DNA from: Nemophila menziesii
Lineage: Eukaryota; Streptophyta; Magnoliopsida; Boraginales; Hydrophyllaceae
Assembly (NCBI GenBank): GCA_029959085.1
Contig: JARWIR010000005.1
Span: forward strand, 1,552,501 to 1,616,500
Direction of reading: 5' to 3'
Length of the DNA: 64,000 nucleotides
Positions 12,557 to 23,339 of this stretch are shown here, in pieces (the first letter of the stretch is position 1; every line of letters begins with the position of its first letter). Under the pieces are notes generated by a model, which saw only the letters and a list, made by a program, of their open reading frames with translations, was not told where the DNA came from and did no database searches. A program made the translations under genes and the position numbers.

Positions 12557-13125
12557 TAAAATAAAATTTAAAGACAAATGTAAATCCCTCCCCCTAACAA
12601 AATAAAAATAAATTGCGATGCTGCTTTCTCTGAGAAGGGAGCAACAATTGCTTGTATTGAAAGAAACACTAATGTTGATTTTATAACAAAACAAAGTTGG
12701 AAAATAGAAGCGGAGTCGGTGATAGAGGCAGAGGCAACGTGAGTCTTGAAGGCAACTGAGTTGGCATCGAAGTTTTCTTTTGGCAGCACTATTATCGAGA
12801 ATGACAATGAAACGATTATGAAGGCCCTTTCTTCTAGTCAAACTATTTCGTGTCATTCTATTCGTAACTTATTTTGTAATATATTTACTATTTTTCGGAA
12901 CGATGTAACCCTAGTTTTACTCTTGTACCTAGGAGTATAAATCTGGCAGCCGACTGGGTTACCAAACAAGAGCTGATGAGCAATTTGTTTGGTAATTTGG
13001 ATTCTAATATCCCTCCCCAGTTGTCTTATATTCTTCGAGTTGATAACGAGCCGATAGGGATAGGCTAACGTGTAATCGTTCATTTTATTTATCTATCTAA
13101 TATATTATGTTTCGAACAAAAAAAT
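12030..13125 (+). pseudogene. LINE remnant: zinc-binding RT tail and RNase H-like domain
   Basis: The first part reads like the zf-RVT region of plant LINEs: ENLFKRKCS, ICRICDNNTETVEHMLF (12050-12150), followed by frame breaks. A (AAT)n microsatellite expanded at about 12500-12553. The RNase H-like domain follows from about 12608 (KINCDAAFSEKGATIAC), with an in-frame stop near 12740, then FGSTIIENDNETIMKAL and, after a frame change, INLAADWVTKQE near 12945. The end has a ttcgaac plus A-run signature (13105-13120). Multiple stops make it a pseudogene. Confidence 0.75.
12500..12553. repeat. (AAT)n microsatellite inside a LINE remnant
   Basis: About 18 AAT units. The asparagine-rich and leucine-rich readings over this stretch come from the repeat. 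Confidence 0.95.
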
Positions 13126-13489
13126 TCACTACTTGTACCTTCTGTTTCTTCTTTAAATTGGTGACTTTTTGTGAAGTTTATCTTGTTCTTGAGGATCTAT
13201 AGAGCTTGATTCATCTTCTACTAGTTTAATTTTGTATCTTTTAACCTTTATTTTCCTTGTCTTCTCCAAAAAACTATGTATCTTAACCTAATGAGCACGT
13301 TGTTAAAAAGGTGATATATAAAGGACTAAATGTGTAATTAACAAATATGAGTTTAGGAGGTTTATGAAGGATTTTTTTAGTCGACCAACATTTTCATTCC
13401 ATTTCAAAAAATAGCTACAAATTACCCTATGCCTATTGCATTATACTCATTAAAAGTAAGTTTAGTCAAATGGGAAGATTACATCCCAT

Positions 13490-13960
13490 CAAAGGAAAAC
13501 AAGTTGCCTTTTTGGTCTTGTTTTGCTACCCAATCAACCATCACGTTTTTTATCCTTCATGTATAGGACTATCTAACACTACTACTACTCAAGGTTTTGA
13601 TATTCTTGACTAAATTGCTAATACAAAAAGGAGGTTTAACTCTATTACACAAAATTGACTTAATAAGGGTCTCACAATCGCTCTCAATTGTAGCTACCCT
13701 TTCCAAGTTAGAATCATCAAATCTACAAGCTTGCATCATACCTTTTGCTTGTGCCTCTATTGGTGATAGAGCTCCTACACACTTCAAATTTCCATCCAAA
13801 ATCCTTCCTTTATAGTCCCTAACAACAGACACAATACAAAAGAGATTTGTAAATGAGTTATAAGTTGCATCAGTGTTTATTTTAATATCTCCCTTTTTTG
13901 GTGGCGACAATCCAGTATTGGAAATATATATTTCTAATTGTGTTTGCACCCCACTCATAA
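13490..13960 (-). pseudogene. LINE remnant: RNase H-like domain, minus strand
   Basis: From about 13958 downward the minus strand encodes an RVT_3-type RNase H fold: DIKINTDATYNSFTN, VSVVRDYKGRI, LSPIEAQAKGMMQACRF and ATIESDCETLIKSI, the usual Asp-Glu-Asp pattern of the plant LINE domain. After a stop at 13569 a shifted frame continues with VMVDWVAKQDQKGN near 13540. A domain fragment of at most 130 residues without RT is a dead LINE tail. Confidence 0.7.
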
Positions 13961-14156
13961 CTACTTCATTCTTTAAGTGATTAACTTTATTGGAGGTGTG
14001 TAAAATGACCAGTTTGGTAGCTTACCCTAAGACCGGCCCTAACGTCAACGACATACAAAATTATACAAAATCACTCATGATGCATGTTCGGTATTTTATT
14101 GAAATTCTTAGAAATTATTATTAATTGTAAATAATTTTTTGGGTGAATGATCCAGA

Positions 14157-14252
14157 CGGTCTTGGAGACTACTTTTGTGGCTCATATGAATTTTGTAGTT
14201 GCATCGGTCTTGGAGACTACTTTTGTGGCTCATATGAATTTTGTAGTCGCAT
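14157..14252. repeat. 48-bp unit in tandem, two copies
   Basis: cggtcttggagactact... through gtagttgcat at 14157-14204 is repeated at 14205-14252 with one base different (gtagtcgcat). Confidence 0.9.
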
Positions 14253-14393
14253 TCTTCTACTAAGAGAACACTAAAATCTGATGGGTCAAAAACCTCCCTA
14301 TAGTGTATATAGGGGAATCAACCTTTCAACATTTTCATTTCATTTCTTTTTTCTAGATTTCTCTTTATTTCTTCTCTCTTCAAGCAATTTTTG

Positions 14394-14398
<5 letters not shown>

Positions 14399-14470
<72 letters not shown>
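14399..14470. repeat. (CT)n microsatellite
   Basis: Thirty-six uninterrupted CT units. Arg-Glu reading frames on the minus strand are artefacts. Confidence 0.98.
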
Positions 14471-14471
<1 letters not shown>

Positions 14472-14549
14472 AGATATTTATGTAGATTTCCAAACTCCTT
14501 TTTTGAAACATTTTGACCTCCGTTTTACAACATTTGGAGCTCCCTTTCT

Positions 14550-15775
14550 GCAATAGTTTGTGATTTTGTGTATTTCTCAACGATTTTGTGTAATAATTGG
14601 TGATTTTATGTTAATACGAAGTGATTTTGTATAATACTCAATGATTTTATGTTAATATGTTGTGATTTCGTGTAATACTCAATGATTTTATGTTAATACT
14701 TAATTATTTTTTAAAACTCAGTGATTTTGTGTTATACTAGGTGATACTCCGCGATTTTACTTTAATACTCAGTGATTTTGTGTATTACTCAATGATTTTA
14801 TGTTAATACTTAATTATTTTTGTAATACTCAGTGATTTTGTGTTATACTCAGTGATACTTCGCGATTTTGCTTTAATACTCAGTGATTCCATAAATTACT
14901 CTGTTTGGGATTGATTATTTTAAAGTTAAAAGAGCTTTCCGATTAGAATTAGAGATTTGTAAAAAATATTTAAAAAATATTTTGATATTTAAATTCACTC
15001 TAAGTGATTATTTTAAGAATCACTTATCTAGTGCTTTTCCTAAAAGTGATTTTAAGGTTTTAGAGTATTTTAATGTATTTGAAATCACTTCATGTTTTTT
15101 ATTTTATAAAGGAATCCCAAACGAGCACGTACTGGTTTCAAAAAAAAGATAGTCAGTGATTATTTCCACAAAAATACTTAGTGATTTCAAATAATACTCA
15201 GTATAATCACTACTCAGAGAATTCACTAGCGAAATCATTACTCATAGAATCCACTAGAAAAATCACTACTTAGAGAATCACCAACAAAATCACTACTTAG
15301 ACCATTCACCGACAAAATCACTGAGTACTTAGTAAAGAATGTGTTAGGACTAGATAATATGTGTGCTCGAAAAATCACTGAGTAGTCAACAAAGTCATTG
15401 ATGATGCTCAACGAAAACACTAATTAGTCAGTAAAAAATCGTTGAGAGTTACACAAAATCACTAAGTCATGCGCAAAAATCACCAAGTATTGACATCAAA
15501 ACACTGCGTGTTACACAAAATCACTAAGCATTACGCAAAAGCACGAAGTATTAACATAAATTCACTGAGTATTAATGCAAAATCGTTGAGTATCCTGAGT
15601 ATAAAACAAAATCAATGAGTACTACGCAAAATCATTAAGTATTAACATAATATCACTGAGTATTACACTAAATCATTGAGTATTATGCAAAATAATTAAA
15701 TATAGTATTGATATAAATCACTAAGTATTACACAAAAATCACTGAGTATTATGCAAAAATCATGAGTACTTGAGC
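14550..15775. repeat. Inverted minisatellite: two opposed 20-bp arrays
   Basis: From about 14550 to 14900 a degenerate unit of about 20 bases (agtgattttgtgtaatact) recurs about 15 times. From about 15180 to 15775 the reverse complement (agtattacacaaaatcact) recurs about 25 times. The 280-bp spacer contains no unit. The two arrays are complementary over several hundred bases and could form a long imperfect hairpin. No coding sequence. Confidence 0.85.
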
Positions 15776-17255
15776 TTTCTTGAGATTTCTTCTTTGCTTT
15801 AGTGAGTACTCATTAATGAAGTTTGATTGAAGCTCCGTCGGAGATCCATGGTGTTAATAGAGCTTGATTGAAGGTATTCATGGTTGAAAAAATCCGTTCG
15901 AAACTTCATGAACGGCCGGAGTTTTGGGTAGAGAAAAGTTCAATATATGGTGTTAAAGCTGCAAAAAAACAAAAATGGACAGAGGAGAGAAAGTTGTTAT
16001 AAAAACGTTAGTTTATAGAGAATGAAGAGAATGTGTGGGTGTGGGATCTCTAGGGTTTTAGGTATTTATTTACGATATATATATATATATAACGGCTAAA
16101 AATTATTTTAAGGGTAAAATGGGTAGTGGGAAAATAGATGTATAGTATTAAATTTTATTAGTGACCTTTAGTAAAATGAGTAAATAGGTAAAGTAAGGTG
16201 TGGTTGGATCCTAGGGAAGGGTGTTTTCCAAGACTCGTTGGGTAAAATTCTTATAATTTTTTTAAAAAAATGTTGAACGTGTTACCTTTTACACTCAAAG
16301 ACTTTGTGTTTCATGTTCATAGTTAATATTCAATATTTCATAAGAATTTAACACATATAACTAAAAGAATCAATTAAAATAGACGGAACAAACTAGAGTG
16401 TTTGATTGGGATATGTGAGCAAAATGGGTTCAGGGTTAACAGAGACAAAAAATCATTATCTTGTTGTACATTTTTATGTTTCGACTACTTATATGTTTAA
16501 AAAACTTCTCACCCAGATGTTCTGTTAAGACTAAATCATGCTATGTTAAGACTGAATCATGCTATAATTGGACTAGTTTCTTCAATCTACCACAAATTGC
16601 AATATAAATATATACGATAAACAAATTTGTATTATATTATATAACACCACTGGGGATTGTCTTAGATATTATCTAAGGCCAATGGGTATAGATATTCGGG
16701 CAAAATCACTTAGCAAGTTTAAAACGTTTGTTGCTATGTAGTTTGTTAAAGTTTATCAATCGATCATAAGTAGTATTAGTTTAAGACATCAAGCTAAAGA
16801 AAACTGCTTGGTGGATCCTACAGAAATATTAAATTGTTGATAAAGAGCATATGAGTTAGTGTGGCGGACTTAATGGGTCTCTTTGGAGGCTCAAGCCCAC
16901 CGCACCTAGATTTTTTTTAAAATGTACGTGTAAATTTTTCTGAAAAAATAATTATCCATTTAAGTGTAAAGTAATATTAAGTTTTCAAACCAAACAAATA
17001 GCTTTATTAGTGTAGTGGTAATACAAATGCATAAGTGGTTGAGTAATCTAGATTCAAGTTTCCATGGAAGTAATTTTTTTTATAGTTTGTAGTTTAAATT
17101 ATCCCCCCTCGAACTAAACTTCTAGGTCCGCCATTGTGAAACCATTTTTATTTAGCTAGATGACTTATTTTTTCCGATGAAGGAGATAATGGGTTTTTTT
17201 CAAAAGTAATTATATTAAAAGTTAAATAGTGTATATATATATATATATATATATA
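15776..17255. other. Intergenic region right of the inverted minisatellite
   Basis: No supported coding sequence. Read on the minus strand, 16060-15800 looks like a plant 5' leader (ccctagagatccc, then CT-rich sequence and an ATG near 15850) but no extended ORF follows. It contains a (TA)n run at 16073-16091 and a possible MITE at 16862-17133. Confidence 0.4.
16862..17133. mobile_element. Possible MITE with short TIRs
   Basis: tggcggac at 16862 is matched by gtccgcca ending at 17133, and the similarity continues weakly inward (ttaatg versus ctagaag complement). It is 272 bp and non-coding. The terminal match is short and no target duplication is clear, so this is tentative. Confidence 0.35.
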
Positions 17256-17283
17256 CTAGGGAATGCCCCGTACCTGAAGGTAC
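17256..17283 (-). other. Helitron 3' terminus with subterminal hairpin
   Basis: Reading the minus strand: GTACC-TTCA-GGTAC, ten bases, CTAG, then T of the TA repeat. It has the same layout as 20893-20919, with different but still paired stem bases. Confidence 0.7.
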
Positions 17284-17985
17284 TTGGACAAAATAAAACT
17301 TATTAAAGAATAGAATAATTAACAAATTATATAAAAAATTCATGATTAAGTTTGAGTGTGTTAAACCTAGAAGGAAAAATTGTTGATTTATTGTATTTTC
17401 ATAATCTTGTTCAGAAATACGTTGCGAGAATGTAGTATTATGTGATTTAGAGTTAGTTACACTCATGAGAGTTTGGTAATAGTTAGCAAAGTGTAGTATT
17501 TGTTTCGATTAGTTCTTAATTATGAAAGTTAGGTGTATAATTATTAAGATAATTTTTTTTCTTGAAAAGTGTAGTGTTTAAATCTAAATCGAGTCAAATG
17601 ACTTTGAGTATAAAATTGCTTCCCAATGTATTTTTTTTATTTGAATTGTTTGTGTATTTTTTATTTGAATTGTTTGAGTTGAAGTCTCACTTATTCACTT
17701 ACAGTCTGCCTATTTTTTTTTTTTTTCTCCTAATTAGTTTGTTGGCCGTAAATTTTTAAAAAGATGTTATAACCAAATGTTTGGTGGGATAGCATTTTCG
17801 CAACTGCAACAGATAAGCAAGTCAATGATTAGTGTTGCGATTTTCATTATGACATGTTAATCATATAACCAATTTCGTATGTTAATGTAATCATCTTTTC
17901 TCGATTCTGTGTATCCGATCTTCAGTTTCAAAAGTCACGAATCCAAATCCGCAAAATAGGAAGATTAAAATGGTTTTGTATAATA

Positions 17986-18239
17986 CTCCCTCCGTTTCAA
18001 AATGTTTGTCCACTTTGCTTTTCACACAAATTAAGAAATGTAATTATTGCACTCCCTATTACAAAAGTACCCTTCATAAAGTGCAGATATTTTAAATGTG
18101 TATTGGAAACATAAATTTTAATTTTTTAATGGGGATAATAGTGGAAAAAAGAGATAAAAAGTGTCTTGATAATCTAAGTGGACAAACATTTTAAAACTAC
18201 ATTTTTAGTAAGTGGACAAACATTATGAAACAGAGGGAG
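17986..18239. mobile_element. Stowaway-type MITE (Tc1/mariner)
   Basis: Terminal sequence ctccctccgtttcaaaatg at 17986 and its near-perfect inverse (cattatgaaacagagggag) ending at 18239, flanked by TA on both sides (17984-17985 and 18240-18241). The element is 254 bp. The CTCCCTCCGT end, TA duplication, A/T-rich core and lack of ORF are diagnostic for Stowaway. It sits inside the Helitron. Confidence 0.92.
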
Positions 18240-18629
18240 TAGAATGTTATGAAAAATAGGCAATATATTGTTTAAGTATATACATCAACGAAGAAATATA
18301 ACAAATCCACCATTCCAGTGTGAGTAGAAGAAAGAGAGAGAAACTGTTATTACTACATAGCCCTCTAGCTAACATTTGGAATTTTCCTTGATTAGTCACG
18401 TTCAAAGGGTAAAAAGGTAAACGAAGACCTCCCCTTCAACATCATATCTAGAAGCAGAATATATATCAATAGCTCCGGATTTCAAAAGGAACGTCTCAAC
18501 ATCACTCCCTCTGAGACAACTTTATGCAGATCGAATTTAAATCATTCCATGGTTCAGTCTCCAAATTTCATTCAATTTTTATAACCATTTACCTGTCATA
18601 AAAGAACCACGATCAATTTATTTATTTTT

Positions 18630-19240
18630 TCAAAAAAATAAAAATAAGTAACGATCCTTAACTTTAATTTGCAAGAGTAATATTGACATTAACTTTAATA
18701 CAGGGGTTATACTTGAAGGTTTCGGAGATTGAGAATCGATAGGTAATGCTTCAGACATACTTTTAGCAACTTCTTTTCTGAGTAATTGTTTGTATAATAT
18801 CAATTTTTCCTCCATCTGTCCATCCATGTTGTTTGAAGGAATCTTGTGCTCGATTATTTCCACCGAATATCATCATTAATCTAGATTTGTACCTGGGGTT
18901 ACAATAATAATAATAACAATAATAAATCATCAAAATTTTATAATAATGATTGAATTTATCATGCATTACCTAACGAAACTGATATGAACACCAAAGGTTC
19001 GATGAGTTGTGGAGCAATCTATACAAAGAAAGATCCCGTATGTTACAGAGGCCCATGTTGGATTCTTTGCATTGCAATCAAAAAACAGGTCATTTAAATA
19101 ATTGCAATATAAGTCCCTATATTTTATACAAAGTAACCCAGATCATCGGAAACACCACTTTCTCCTTCCATCCGGAATCTGTGCGAAATGTTTATGATTT
19201 AATATAATGGAAATCAAGTACCACTGTTAGAAACATACTA
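18630..19240. other. Helitron interior, function unclear
   Basis: A minus-strand frame of 77 codons ending at 18630 contains [18 protein letters not shown] and QSPKPSSITP, which looks more protein-like than its surroundings, but no family is recognised and flanking frames are broken. It may be another captured gene fragment. Around 19240-19350 the dispersed 'tgcactataggtccc' motif appears twice. Confidence 0.3.
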
Positions 19241-20416
19241 TACTATACAAAAATTGCACTATAGGTCCCCTGCACTATATAAAATTCCATTCTAAACATG
19301 AACTAATATGTCCCCTTAATAAGGAAAAAGTGCACTATAGGTTCCCCTGTGTTATGCAAAAAATTGAATTTTTTGTTTTTTCTACAATAAAATATAGACT
19401 CAACTTATAAAGTTGAGGGACCTCATAAAGGTTTAATAAGCAAAAGAAAAAGCTACTACCTGAATAAGCCTAGTCCCTACAACATATACAAATTACTTAC
19501 ACACATAGGTAAAATATAAGAAAATTCAGCTACAGGGGCATATAATGCAAGATATAGGATTCGAACACTACCTTATAATTGTATCAGCTAAGCATTTCAT
19601 TTTCCTAACCGTTACAAATGATAACTTCTCCTTTCCCTTTTTGCGTGCTTTCTCGCATAACCATCCAGTGAGATCCTCGTAACGATTACCAATAATCCTT
19701 GTAAATAACCGCAATCAAATCCACTATTGGCTCTTTGTATTGGTTTTAAATCATCAATTTAATAATGTGTAATGGTACTTTATATCTGCCTATCCAAATA
19801 AATTGTGCAGGCAAGCATGTTTGTTTTTACAGTATCTGCCTATCCGAAAATGTTAATTACAGTCTGTCTATCCAACATGATTCAATCAAATAAAACGCAA
19901 TTATTCGGTACAGTTCATGCTAAATCTTACTTAATGAGTTTTAAACATACTTCTATTCAGGAGCTCTAGCAATACTTATATGCAGGGCCTCGGTAAGATA
20001 CACTCCAAAGATAGTAAAAATTCAAACAAATTTCAATCAATCGAACAAATTTTGATCAATCAAAATTTAGCTGCGTGTGAGTGTGTGTGAAGAGAGGATA
20101 ACACGAAAAATTACAAATCACATTAAAAGAGTCGAGGAGAGAACGTACCTGTGTGTCCTCGATGAAATTAACGAAAATTAAGATGAAATTAACGAAAAGG
20201 AAACGACATCGAAATTGTCCAAAATGAGGCGGTGATGAACGGTGAAGTGGAGGCGATGATGGACGGTGAAATGGAGGCGACGATGGACGGCTGTCAATCA
20301 GATGATATTGAGCAACAGATCAATCGTTCAGCTGTCAATTGAGACACCTATCCAAAATACGAAGAAATTCAATCAAGTTGTCAAATATACCTTCAACTGA
20401 GACAGTTATCAAACAC

Positions 20417-20494
20417 TTGCTGAGCATAAACTTGAAATCTCCGGTGAGCGTTGAAAGCGTCGGTGGCGGTGGATATTGATTCGCTGAGATTCAT
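20417..20494 (-). pseudogene. Candidate captured first exon in the Helitron
   Basis: A minus-strand ATG at 20494 opens 26 codons beginning MNLSESISTATDAFNAHRRF and ending at a plausible donor (caa|gtgttt). Upstream is a pyrimidine-rich leader with repeated CCTCACCTCCAC units (20560-20640), which looks like a gene 5' UTR rather than transposon DNA. Read on through the donor, the frame soon meets a stop. This is consistent with gene-fragment capture by a Helitron; the donor gene is not recognised. Confidence 0.35.
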
Positions 20495-20892
20495 CTCGTG
20501 ATTCGATGTGAACATCGCGTATCATCTCGTGGTGATTGGTTTGGGTGAATGAAGGTTTAGAGGCAAGGTGGAGGTGAGGTGGTGGAGGCGAGGCGGTGGA
20601 GGTAAGGTGGTGTCGACGTGGAGGTGAGGCGGCGGAAAGGATTGTTTGTGCGTGTATGTAAAATTAAGTAAAAGTTTAACAAAGAAAAAAAAGAACCGAG
20701 AGAGAGCAAGAGTATTGTGTGAGGGATATGTTTAGAATGTCTTATTTAATACCTAATATATATAGTAAAGGCAGTTTAGGAAGTTTTTTATTTTTTAAGT
20801 AACGGATTGATCTTAGCCGTTGCCCGTGACACATTTTTGGCTAATAATCAATCCTGACCCTTCTTTATACCCCTTAAGGATATATATATATA

Positions 20893-20919
20893 CTAGGTAT
20901 AGCTCGTGTCTGAAGACAC
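20893..20919 (-). mobile_element. 3' terminus of a second Helitron
   Basis: On the minus strand: stem GTGTC, loop TTCA, stem GACAC, nine bases, CTAG, then T. The element should extend to higher coordinates, but its 5' TC end could not be located among the A/T-rich sequence up to 23.3 kb. It is separated from the first Helitron only by a TA run. Confidence 0.6.
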
Positions 20920-23330
20920 TATGAAAAATAAAAATTCTGCTAATATGCTTATCTTTGAGCCAAAAACGGAAGGAAACACGTTATTATAAGCATGAACGTC
21001 AACAAAATTAAGGTTTTTATACATATTGAATACGAAAGCAACACGAATAATAGATATGGTCTATATAAATCTAATGAAGTTACTAAGTTATCAAACACAA
21101 ACTAATCATTAAATCAGTGTATAATTTATTAACGAGGTATACTTAAGTGAATTTTCTTTTCGCTTAATTAAGTAACGCATATTTATGAATTGATATGCTC
21201 TATGTAGGATTTTTGTCTTTCTTTTACTAATGTTGTCGAATCTTGTATTTCAGTTATATAACTTGAAATGTTTATATATAGGAAAAATTGAGATTTTCAA
21301 TGAATAATTATCAGCTAGAATTTTAAGAAGAAGTTTTGGTAGAATTGAGAATCTAGAAAATGCGTCGTACTTTTAGGTAATTAGACAAACATCAATATAT
21401 ATCTACACTTGAATGGAAATCATTTCTGAATTGTGAAAAATGTTATCCCCTAATTTTTGAAAAATATTTTTACCCCTTAATGGAGTATATTAATCGCAGA
21501 TGGTCCAGTCGATCAAATCACTTCAATTGGGGATAACATTTCTAAATTATGTTATTCTATATATATATATATAAATAGTTGTTATTTTAGAGTTCCTTGT
21601 ATTGATTATTTGTATAATAACTTATTCACTTTACCAATTTCTTGAATCTCAGTTTACTACCAGATGCATTTGTTATATACAATAAGAGCTTAGCAAGCCC
21701 TTCTCTTTCAACACCCTGGTTCTTTTGGTTCTTTATTGATCACATTAGAATCAGTCTCTTGTGTTTTCCTCCTTATGGTTCTTTTTTATCACGTTAGAAT
21801 CAGCCTCTTGTGTTTTCCTACTTAAATTTAGATATATAATTAGTCCCTTATCTTTTGTTTTCCCCCTTATGGTTCTTTTTTATCACGTTAGAATCAGTCT
21901 CTTGTGTTTTCCCACTTAAATACAGTTATAGATATTTAGTCTCTCATCTTTAAATTTTGCAACAGTTTAATCCCTTATCTTGCTAAAGTAACATTTTAAT
22001 CCCTCAACATTAGTACTTCATCTTGCTAAAGTAAATATAGGGACATATAATGCAAATAACTCCTGGAATTAAAAGGAATTAAAAAGATAAAAAGAATAAT
22101 TGATTAAAAAATTATCATCTGAACATAAACAATGACTTAGCAAATCCTCCGCTAACTATTTGACTTTACACAAAAATATGTTATTCAATCTAGCTTTTTG
22201 TTTTACAGTGTTGCATTAAAACAATCATACAATACTATTCCAAACATACAATCATTATCAGCAATTAGTACATCAAAATTATAATCTAACGTGATTCCTT
22301 TATTCAATTTACACAACAGAATGCTTTTAAATTATATGCTATCATGAACTCCAGATCCATCTCTACTTGATCCTTTTGACTGCATAAAAAAAAATATATA
22401 AAATTAGATTATTCAGGTAGGTAATTAGAAGAAAATTCATATGAGAGTTAATATTGTATCTTACAAATTGCATCAGCTCCATCAACACTCTTTGCTAAAA
22501 TTCAGGAATTGGTCTACTTTAAAACCAGCCTGGTTTTTTTCTCTTGCTCATTGAGAGACTTGAAAATGATGAAGTATTGGGTGTTAAAACCAGTTCTATG
22601 GAAACAAAGGGGTAAAATTTGTCATCTATGCTAAAATTGAACATTTTATACAAATGTGTAAATTATTGATAGCATCTTGCTAAAAACGTCTTATGTAATC
22701 TGCTACTCTGTGATGGTAAAGGATTATGGAGTCAAGGATTGTTCCAGTGTTGCAAGTTGTGTTTGCATGCGTCCTAAATGGAATGTCGTACCTATCCACA
22801 TCATACACACCTGATACATATTATTCAAATTTTTAGTTTCTGTCCTCTAATTCTGGTCAAAATGCAAAAAGTTATACGTAAAGAGGCAGACTATGTTTTC
22901 CCATTCAAACTATTAAAAAGTATTTTGTACATTCTACCTACCGTAGCATCCTCAAGCCTTTGAACAATAACATTTGTGCAAACCTGTGTTAAAACCTGTG
23001 TAAGATTATAGCAATTAAAATAGTATAATTTTAAAATTACTACTTTTTCTTAAATATTATAGTTGTTACCTTTGCTTTATATTTCTCATCCTGAGAAATT
23101 CCAGTAAATATGAATCTCTTCTTGGCCTAGTTACAACATACGTAATCACCTGAAAGGGCAAAAACAAATATTAAAATGGTTTATATATTGAAGACAAACT
23201 ATGCATAAAGTTTCAATCCAACCATTATAAAAAAAGAAAAAATTAAAATAGACAAACATAAATTAGACGTAACCCACTAAAAAAACTTAAAAATGTTGGA
23301 GGCGATTCTTCAAATTACAAAGGTAAAACA
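20920..23330. other. Non-coding region, probably second Helitron interior and intergenic DNA
   Basis: No protein-like ORF. It holds a partially tandem repeat at 21715-21920 and A/T-rich sequence. A short frame at 22778-22963 has no recognisable similarity. Confidence 0.45.
21715..21920. repeat. Imperfect direct repeat, three copies
   Basis: The block ttggttctttattgatcac/atggttcttttttatcacg + ttagaatcag + ctcttgtgttttcc occurs at about 21725, 21775 and 21870. The copies differ by a few bases and by the length of the spacer. Confidence 0.8.
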
Positions 23331-23339
23331 TATATAGAT

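Larger units (their letters stand above)
17256..20880 (-). mobile_element. Non-autonomous Helitron, 3.6 kb
   Basis: On the minus strand the element starts TCCTTAAGGGGTATAAAG at 20880, preceded by A, and ends CTAG at 17256, followed by T. These are the hallmarks of Helitron insertion into an A^T dinucleotide (here inside TA repeats). Ten bases before the terminal CTAG is a hairpin with 5-bp stem GTACC/GGTAC and loop TTCA (17270-17283). No Rep/helicase ORF is present, so it is non-autonomous. It contains a Stowaway MITE (17986-18239), a candidate captured exon (20417-20494) and otherwise non-coding sequence. A second Helitron 3' end directly abuts its 5' end. Confidence 0.7.

Noticed and set aside
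14380..14580. Arg-Glu repeat ORF on the minus strand
   Set aside because: Reading of the (CT)n microsatellite.
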